Shown piece by piece: positions 56,853-64,000 of a stretch of 64,000 nucleotides of DNA; the stretch's first letter is position 1, and each line of letters starts with the position of its first letter. The DNA is from Ananas comosus (lineage: Eukaryota > Streptophyta > Magnoliopsida > Poales > Bromeliaceae). The notes below the pieces were generated by a model. It saw only the letters and a program-made list of their open reading frames with translations, was not told the origin of the DNA and searched no databases. The stretch spans positions 4,576,905 to 4,640,904 of the forward strand of contig NC_033629.1 in assembly GCF_001540865.1 (NCBI RefSeq). Reading direction: 5' to 3'. Made by a program: the position numbers and the translations under genes.

Positions 56853-59525
56853 TGTAACATATCGAACTTTAGCCAAAATAGATTAAAGTGCCGAGAGAAA
56901 TGGATGGACAAACTTCAGTTGATTTCTAACAATGTTGGAAGGGTCAAAGTCGAGTCCCGAGAGTGTTAAGCAAGTTTTAGCATTGCTCGGTGTGATTTAA
57001 AAGTGAATAGTGTGAAAGAAATAGATGAACAAGTTCCAATTAGCATTCCAACGAGGTTGGAAAGGAAAAAATGAGTTTAAGAAGTGTTAGAAAGGTTTTA
57101 GCATCAAACGGCGCGAAACAGAATCGAAAATGGCGCAAAATTGCATTCTGGAGCAAAGTGTACCAGTACAACCATCGAGTTGTCACCGGTACAGAATTGC
57201 AGGCCGAGAAGGAGAAGCTCTCGGTTTTGAAAAATTTTGCCTGTGTTACCGGTTACAGCTACAGTGTACCGGTACACTTTGGAAAAACCTGCGAGAATTG
57301 CGCTCGGGTTTGCCTCTGCGTAATCGTGTTACCAGTGATAGCTACAGTGTACCGGTACAGTTTGGGTCTGGCAGCAAAATGAAAACTGCAAATGAGAATA
57401 AGTGGAGGGTTTTTGATAATTGTAGCACCTTATGTATAACGCCAACACTCCTCTCTCCCTCTCCCACAGCCCCTACACACCTCCTCTCTCATTTCTCTCT
57501 TTCTCTCTCCAGAACCCTCCCCGAAGAGCAAGGAAAAGGAGTTGGAGAAGGGATTGAAGGTGGATTTGGAGGCTTTGGAGGTTTGGGATCTCTCCAACAA
57601 AAAGGATCTTGGAGAGCTTTGGGACAAGGTATGGTTTTCATGAAAACCTAGACAAGGGTTTGAATTTCTCCCAAGAAACTTAGGTTTTGGAGCTTCTTCT
57701 ATGTTTAGGACACCTCTTGAGGCTTGAGCTCCATGAAAATCCATGGAAGCTCAAGATCCTCTCATAGTGAACTTCTAGGGTTCATCTTGGACGCCCTAGA
57801 AATGGCTTAGTTGATCTTAGATGAGCTCCTAGAAGCTTGACAAGCTCTCTTTTGCTTGTACAAGGGATCAAAACCTAGGGTTTAGCATTTGGTGACATTA
57901 GGGCACCCAATTTGGGGCTTTTGTCTCCGAGTATTTCTAAGGCAAATTGACCTTATAGAAACCTAATTAGGGGTATTCCCGATGCATGGGACAACTCCGT
58001 TTAACGTTACGAAAAGGTTTTGATGGAGTTATTGATAAAAAGCCTAATTCGGCTTCGTTTTGCCGTAGGCGAAAAAGTAAAGCTTCAAAAATTCCAAGAA
58101 CTTCACCATAGCATCCTCTCAACCTTCTAAGGTGGGTGGTGCATTCCAAGGAACTCGAAATTTCTTTTATGTCTAAGGTGTCACATTTGAGCATATGTAT
58201 GTATATTGAGCATATTGCATAGTAGGGTAATTGTAAGCTTCTATTTGCATGTTGTGAGTTTAAATGCATGTGAAATATTTGTAAGAATGTGAGAAATTTA
58301 TTTACCCTATGTATGCATGAGAAATGACAAGAACATAGTAGCTTTAGAGAACAAAAGTGACATGTTGACATAATTGTAGAGAGTGGCATCGACGAGTAAA
58401 GATACGCTAGAGTGGATAATTAGAAAACAAGTGTGGCATCAATGATTGAGTATAAAAACAAAGTAGTGTATATGACACTAGAAAAATGTTAAAGAATGCA
58501 AGTAAATAGAGGTAGCGACATTATGACATAACAACCTTAGAGTTAAGGGTCATATGTACATTGTTTCCTTGTAGTCTATGAATGGATTGGACTTGACATC
58601 CTTATAGTTAAGGATGGGATCATACTCACCTGTAAATCCTTGCTCGAGGGTGGTAGCTCCCCCTCGGGCGATGTGCTCCGGAGTTGTCATCACTGGGTCG
58701 TAGCGAGTATCTCCCCAGAGGATGGTCCCGTCGGATTGTAGCGGGTATCTCCCCGATATTAGGGATTTGGTTGGTGAGTCGTTGAGGGCGAAACCTATGG
58801 GTTAGCTAAGAGATTGGGTAATGAGATTGTGACCTTGCATTCAACATGAGCATACTATTGAGCATCACATTTATTAGTGTTCAGGCATATTAGCTACATT
58901 TGTATAGTTTGGTTACTATCCATATCTCTTTTCTTCTATTATGCCTGATTTAGACCTAGTGAAAAAATCGACGTGGTTAGTTGCCGAACCCACTGAGAAC
59001 TTTGTTATAGTTCTCACACCCTATTTTCCACAGAGCCCGGACCGAGCGAGCCGGCGGATGATCGCGGTAAGGGCATCGCGCCCTAGATAGAGACCGCTCG
59101 AGATGGTTTCATATTTTGTAGTTGCATTCCCTTTACTATCATCTCTTGTATTTGATGATTTTAGTATCATGAACATGTTTAAATGATTGATGTAAAGGAT
59201 ATTTATTTTAAATACAAATGGTTATATTTTGAGGAATATGAGATGTAAAAGAGAGGAAATTATGCAAGAATGTAAAAGAACTTGATTAAAGTTGGATGCA
59301 TATATGTAATTTAAATTAATCATGTTACTTGTATGTTGATAGTTAGTACTTTCGCTTGGCTATTGCTTGCCCTCGTGTAAGCCATTGTGTATGTTTCCGC
59401 TTATACAAACTTTATACTCTATCTGTACCTGTGTTGAGCCTCGGGCGGACAGGGGAGGCTCTGTCCGTTCGGCGTCTGTTTGACGCTCTCGAACCGGCCA
59501 AAAGGATCGGGCTCGAGGCGTGACA
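56853..59525 (+). mobile_element. 3' LTR of the chromovirus (2.67 kb)
   Basis: Starts TGTAACATATCG and ends GAGGCGTGACA. It holds a palindrome cluster (57185-57356), a TATA-like TGTATAAC near 57433, a CT-rich leader (57448-57510), a donor-like CAAG|GTATGG (57625-57634) and an acceptor-like TTTTCCACAG|AGCC (ending 59033), followed by GATCGCGGTAAGGGCATCGC. It is uninterrupted and therefore the reference for reading the three-piece 5' LTR. Confidence 0.93.
57185..57356. repeat. Cluster of ACCGGT palindromes (TACCGGTA class)
   Basis: Cores start at 57185, 57248, 57268 and 57351, with ACCAGT variants between. The cluster ends about 75 bases before the TATA-like box. Confidence 0.9.
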
Positions 59526-59629
59526 GCCAAAGGTGCATTGGAATGGAGTCTGCGAGAGAAAATGATGTGAAAAAAAACCTGCACTTGGCAGATTTGCTCT
59601 CGGAGACCGGTACCTGGCGGGAGGGACCG
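59526..59629 (+). mobile_element. Outer LTR, third segment
   Basis: It resumes the outer LTR after the GCCAA duplication (GCCAAAGGTGCATTGG) and enters its own ACCGGT cluster (59606, 59626), where the next LTR inserted. Confidence 0.75.
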
Positions 59630-60602
59630 TGTCACGCCTCGTCCCGAAACCACTACCAATTTGGCACGGTTCGTCCGCGACGGCGGGCCGCCGAACGGAC
59701 AGCACCTCCCCTGTCCGCCCAAGGCTCAACAATAGGAATGTGCACAAGAATTTACCCAGGAAATTAAATTCTAAATATACACATTCACGAGGGCACAACC
59801 AGTGCAAACAATACAAAGAGCAAGCAATCCACAAGAAAAAACATGTGAAATAAAGAGAGTACTTTACTAAACTATTACAATAGTTCCAACATTTTCATTT
59901 CCATCATTTTCTTTGAATGAATACATCTTCCATCTCAAAATACATAGCTCTCCCAAATCCTCACCTACCTAAGTTACCAAGCGTTCCAAGTACACTAGGT
60001 TATCATTTAGAAAGCATAAGGAATGGAGCTACTATACAATCCTACAATGCAACATAAAGAGATGAGATTAAATGTAATCTAAGACATAGAAAGGAGTCCG
60101 AAAGATTCGGGATGGCACCCCCCACCTTTAATCGATGTAGAGGCTTTGGATATTCTTCTCGGCGAACTTAACGAAGAGGCTTTAGACTTCTTTGCCCAAA
60201 TCAACACTAACCCGGCCCTATTTTGCTGAGAACTTCCAGCCGGCTCGCCGAATGCCAAAACTGACTTCGCCCCCACGATTCGTGACCTAACAATAGGGTT
60301 TCCAAGGCTTCAAATGAGATCAATCTCATACTTTCACAAAAACCCCATTTTGGAGCCCTAGGTTTGCACATATAACAAACCACCCAACAAATCCCTAGAT
60401 TCATGGGATTGATCTACTTAGAAGCATGCTTAGGGTTCATTTGACCCATTCTAATGCATAAAAACCCAAAACTTCAAAGTTTAGAAGCTAGGGTTTAGTA
60501 GCTTACCTCAAAACCTACACCAATGGGAAGAGGAGAGGGAGATGAAGGTGCTCAAAGCCTTCCCCTTGATCTCTTTCTTCTTCTTCTTCTTCTTTTCCTT
60601 CC
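59630..60602 (-). mobile_element. 3' LTR of a right-edge chromovirus, first part
   Basis: Starts TGTCACGCCTCG. It is shorter than its relatives: the middle module with GATCGCGG is missing, so there is an internal deletion. It stops at the CTTCC duplication where a solo LTR inserted and resumes at 63075. Confidence 0.85.
60598..60602. repeat. Target-site duplication CTTCC
   Basis: Repeated at 63070-63074. Confidence 0.85.
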
Positions 60603-63069
60603 TGTCCGCCCAATCCCCGCCAATTTGGTCGGGTTCGGGTCACGTCAACAGAGCGAACGGACAGAGCCTCCCTGTCCGCCCGAGACTCTACAATACATAT
60701 AATAGGCAATTAAAAGAGATTGCAAATATAATACAAGGCTTGCACGAGGGCAAGCAACAACGGAAGCGAAAGCTCTAAGCTAAATATAGATTCACATGAT
60801 ATTTGATTTCATTTAAACCAAATTCAAGTAAAACAAAGCTAATGTAAAACTATTACATTCCATTCACCATCATATCTTTTTACATTTAGTCATCACCAAA
60901 TACATGATTGTTTCACTTTACATATCTAAATCAACAAAATAAAGTTGATACATGTATACAAAAGGGAATGACTACAAAATGCATAAAGTCCCGGTGGCCG
61001 CTACCTAACGGCGCCAAAACCCTTGCCTCTGTCCTCGCGCCGCCCGCTCGTGCTAGGACCTGTAGGTTTAGTTGTGGTGTAGAACTACAACGAAGTTCCA
61101 GTGGGCTCGGCATCCGACTCGCCGACTTGCCCACTAGGTCTATCCAGGCATAAGTATTTCAAAGGAAGCAAAGGTAACCATTACTAATGCAACTAATACT
61201 ATGCCTGCAGGAAAGAGACAATAGATATACAATTTCAATGCGAAAATGGAAATGCATGTATGCCCAATCATAATCAAACTTTGGCTCTTACCCAATCTTA
61301 CCGGTAACTCTGTTAACCCCAATGACTCACACTCAAAATCCCTTAATAACGGGGGACTCGAACCTCCTAGGGACCGTCGACTGGTGGGACTTTACCACGC
61401 CCAGTGGTGACCAACTCCGGAGCGCACCGCTCGAGGGGGAGCGACTCCTCAAAGCCAAGACGAAAGGTGAGTGTCGATCTAATCCTCAACTTGAGGATCC
61501 ATAGCCACTAGTCCAATGCCAATATCACGATAGGTCTCTACTATTTATTTTTGCCACTTTCGAGACCTTATCTTCGACCATGTCCCTATGGGTTAAACTA
61601 TTTCCAATGGTCATCTCTCAATGCAATTCTTGTTTCTATGTCCAATGACACCTTGTTTTTCTAATTGTCAAGTCCATACTTAGTTTCACACATCCGAGGT
61701 CCAATCACACATGTCCGTTTTGGTTCTATCATTCTTCTACGTTCAACTTACTTTAGAGGCATAAAAATGAAATCAAACCAAGTTCCACATGTAGCTACCC
61801 TACTATGCATGAATGGGTATATATATATATACATGCTCAAAAATAGAGAAATAGACATAGAGGGGAATCCAACGATTCCGGCGTACACCCCCCACCTCTA
61901 TGAGTCGTGTGAGTGTAGAATATTAAGGCCCCTGCACTTTACGAAAGCCGATTCCGCGCCCTATAATCAAAATAGTGTCATATTAGGCCTTTCTGTACAT
62001 GAACTATGTTCTAACATTTTCCTAATGTTAAACGGAGTTGCCCAACGTGTTTAGGGCACCCCCAATTAGGTTTCCACGGGGTCAATTTGTCCCCGAGCAA
62101 TCCTAGGGCAAAAGCCCCAAATCCAAGCCCTAATATTGTCATTTAGGGTTTTCTCATGAATCGATCCCATTCCTAAGCAAACGATAGCTTAGAATCATCT
62201 AAGAAGCATCCTAACAAGGTTTCTAGACCTTTGGTACCAACCCTAGGGCTCCAAACATCATCTCCAAGGATTCACCATGAGAGCACCTTGAGCTCTCATG
62301 GGTTCCATGGTGTTCATGGCTCAAAAGAGCTTCTAAAACCTCTAAGGAGCACAAAGCTCCAAATCTCTTAACCAAAATCCAAACCCTAGAGGAAAACCTT
62401 ACAAAACTTACCTCTAGTCCAAGCTCCACCAAGATTCTTCTTGTTGGAGAGCTCCTAGAACCTCCAAAGCCTCCAAATCCACCTTCTTCTCCAAGCTCTT
62501 CTTCTTCTTCTCCAAGTTCTAGAGGAGTTCTAGAGAGAGAAAGAGAGAAAATGAGAGAGGAGGAGAGAAATGGCTGTGGGAGAGAGGGGTTGGGCCATAT
62601 ATAGTGTTGTAACAATTGCACTTAAGCCCCTCTACTTGTTTCCACTTGAACTGCCCAGACTGGGCACTTTTCGCCTTCGGGGACCGGTCTCCCCGACCAG
62701 GGACCGGTTCCCGAACGGGGGTTTTCCAGGACTTAGCCAAATTTTCGAGTTTTTCGGCTGTTGCGCAGCGAGGGACCGGTCTGCCCGTCAGGGACCGGTC
62801 TCCCGAGGACCGGTCTCACCACCAGGGACCGGATGCCTCAGGATTTCCTGGCAGGCTACGCGTACGGGGACCGGTCTCTCCTTCAGGGACCGGTCCCCGA
62901 GAGCTCAAATCTGGGACTTAGCCAGATTTTCCAGATTTGCTCTCCGGGTCCCTTTTTGCTCCATTTATGAACTCCAATGCACTTAGGGTCCACCGTAACT
63001 CATTCAATTCCGCGTTCCGATCGTTTTGACGGAACTCGGCACGACTTACGAGGGATGTGGTATGTTACA
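60603..63069 (-). mobile_element. Solo LTR nested in the right-edge LTR
   Basis: Ends TGTCCGCCCAAT and GTATGTTACA, with CTTCC on both sides. On the minus strand: ACCGGT cores at 62683, 62703, 62775, 62794, 62809, 62870 and 62889 (one ACCGGA variant), a TATA-like CTATATATGG near 62600, a GA-rich leader, and LTR body. Confidence 0.9.
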
Positions 63070-63074
63070 CTTCC

Positions 63075-63722
63075 TCTCCTTCTTGTTCTCCTCCTTGTTC
63101 TTTCCTTTCTAGAGAGAGAGAGCAAGAGAGAAAGAGAGATAGAGAAGGAATGAGATGAGTGGGAGGGAGAGAGAAGGCTCAGCCTACTCTAATAAAGGCC
63201 ATTTTGCATAAAAACCCCTCAACTTTTCATCCATTGCACAGCCCTCACTAGGCAGAATTCGCGCGGAGGGACCGGTCTCCCCGACTTGGGACCGGTCCCC
63301 GAGGGCCTCCCTCGGGCGCACGCGTTCGGGAACCAGTCTCTCCCCGGGAGACCGGTCCTCGCGAGACGGGTCCTCACCTGAAAGACCGGTCCCCGAGAGC
63401 TCGATTTTCAGGACTTAGCCAATTTTTGGCATTTCTCGCTGGAACCACGTTTGGGAACCGGTCCCTCCCTACCAGGGACCGGTTGCACCAAGCAACCCTG
63501 CTACACCCAGCCGAGAGAACCGGTCTCTCACCTCCAGAGACCGGTCCCCGAGAGTAATCTCAGCCCAATGATGCAGTTTGCACCATTTGCTCTCGCGGAC
63601 TCAACTCCAAAGCACTTTTTGTGTTTTGGACATTTTCAACTCCCACAAAGGGTATTCTCTCGACAATTAGTCGATCCTGGATGAAGTACAATCCTCGGAT
63701 TTCGAGAATACACTTCCCTACA
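63075..63722 (-). mobile_element. 3' LTR of the right-edge chromovirus, second part
   Basis: It contains the GA-rich leader (63105-63175), a TATA-like TTTATTAG (63189-63196), eight ACCGGT cores (63271-63545) and the end CACTTCCCTACA. It matches the layout of 43105-45543. Confidence 0.88.
63271..63545. repeat. Cluster of eight ACCGGT palindromes (GACCGGTC class)
   Basis: Cores start at 63271, 63291, 63351, 63385, 63457, 63478, 63519 and 63540, with variants ACCAGT and GACGGGTC. Confidence 0.92.
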
Positions 63723-63737
63723 TCCTCCCCTCCTTAA
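63723..63737 (-). other. Polypurine tract of the right-edge chromovirus
   Basis: On the minus strand TTAAGGAGGGGAGGA lies directly before the LTR start, and TTTCGAGGACGAAAC lies further upstream, as in the other chromovirus. Confidence 0.85.
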
Positions 63738-63793
63738 AAGAAGTTTCGTCCTCGAAACTAGCTCAATTCTTAACTTTAACTTAAACCCATACC

Positions 63794-64000
63794 TTACTCC
63801 TCGAATAGATGAGGATGGTGCTTTCTCATTAGATCCTCGAGTTTCCAGGTGGCTTCGCGATGCTCGTGATTGCTCCACCTGACCTTCACATAAGGAATTT
63901 CTCGATTCCTCAACTTTCGCACCTCTCGGGCGATAATCCCTACCGGAAACTCTTCATAGCTCAAGTCTCCTTGAAGTTCCGGCGGTTCATATAGCATTGC
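63794..64000 (-). CDS. pol: Chromovirus Pol C-terminus with chromodomain (partial)
   Basis: The frame enters from the right edge and ends at a stop at 63794. The sequence LSYEEFPVGIIAREVRKLRN, then EIPYVKVRWSNHEHREATWK and a tail ending HPHLFEE, is the chromodomain-type C-terminus. It is closely similar to 50890-51060 but without frameshifts here. The rest of the element lies outside the window. Confidence 0.88.
   Translation of the reverse strand, partial: AMLYEPPELQGDLSYEEFPVGIIAREVRKLRNREIPYVKVRWSNHEHREATWKLEDLMRKHHPHLFEE

Larger units (their letters stand above)
38105..59525 (+). mobile_element. Chromovirus (Ty3/gypsy), complete but broken and nested
   Basis: Boundaries are set by TGTAAC starts, GGCGTGACA ends, a primer site after the 5' LTR, a polypurine tract before the 3' LTR, and a GCCAA duplication outside both LTRs. 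Three insertions lie inside: solo LTRs at 39365-41858 and 43105-45543 (both in the 5' LTR) and a CACTA transposon at 51095-56813 (between pol and the 3' LTR). Subtracting these and the duplicated contig overlap at 42202 gives a 5' LTR of about 2.68 kb against 2.67 kb for the 3' LTR. A C-terminal chromodomain and the gag/pol type place it near the Tekay/Del group. By eye, the first 555 aligned bases of the two LTRs differ at about 35 positions (about 6 percent). Confidence 0.93.

Noticed and set aside
1..64000. tRNA, rRNA or other structured RNA genes
   Set aside because: I saw no cloverleaf or rRNA-like sequence; the only tRNA-related matches are the short primer-binding sites. A covariance-model scan would settle this.

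Overview
The window is a block of plant repeat DNA. The transposon families (Ty3/gypsy chromoviruses with initiator-Met primer sites and chromodomains, an L1-type LINE, Ty1/copia, CACTA) and the captured plant gene exons show an angiosperm nuclear genome. A monocot is my best guess and pineapple a weak one; the sequence does not prove the species. I find no intact host gene. Nearly every base can be assigned to, or lies next to, a transposable element, and the only host-gene sequence is exon fragments carried inside a DNA transposon.

Layout. 1-1033 is the edge of a minus-strand LTR. 1034-10328 is AT-rich DNA with roughly 0.9-1 kb tandem units that resemble Helitrons, split by a nearly full-length LINE (3021-8537, perfect 10-bp target duplication). 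10329-22856 is a pile of solo or truncated LTRs plus a second LINE ORF1 fragment and MITE-like hairpins. After a 25-N gap, 22882-28195 holds a minus-strand Ty3/gypsy element (gag, protease and partial RT intact; primer site; 5' LTR). It abuts a copia remnant (28196-31910) that is itself split by a solo LTR. 31911-36875 is a GC-rich LTR-like sequence of another family.

From 36876 to the right edge there is one multi-level nest. An outer plus-strand LTR (starting at 36876) was hit by a 1.1-kb solo LTR (36893-38011), by a chromovirus that now spans 38105-59525 (target duplication GCCAA on both sides), and by the 3' LTR of a further minus-strand chromovirus (59630-63722; its coding end reaches the right edge). 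The 38105-59525 chromovirus has two solo LTRs inside its 5' LTR and a 5.7-kb CACTA transposon between pol and its 3' LTR. Removing the insertions gives two LTRs of almost the same length (about 2.68 and 2.67 kb), which supports the reconstruction.

Points of most interest: (1) several unrelated LTR families carry clusters of 12-14 bp palindromes upstream of their TATA boxes, mostly with the core ACCGGT but with class-specific flanks (GGG...CCC or TGT...ACA), and one family with a GGGCGCCC core; (2) the CACTA element carries spliced-gene fragments of LIKE-COV and, tentatively, a DUF1992-type gene on one strand; (3) the chromovirus is broken by nine premature stops that are TAG or TGA and never TAA, the pattern expected from decay of methylated CHG and CG sites; (4) LTRs of several families share a splice-site-like module that suggests a leader intron inside the LTR; (5) all three single-N positions sit at direct duplications that look like unmerged contig overlaps, and 25573-26575 looks like poorly corrected long-read sequence.
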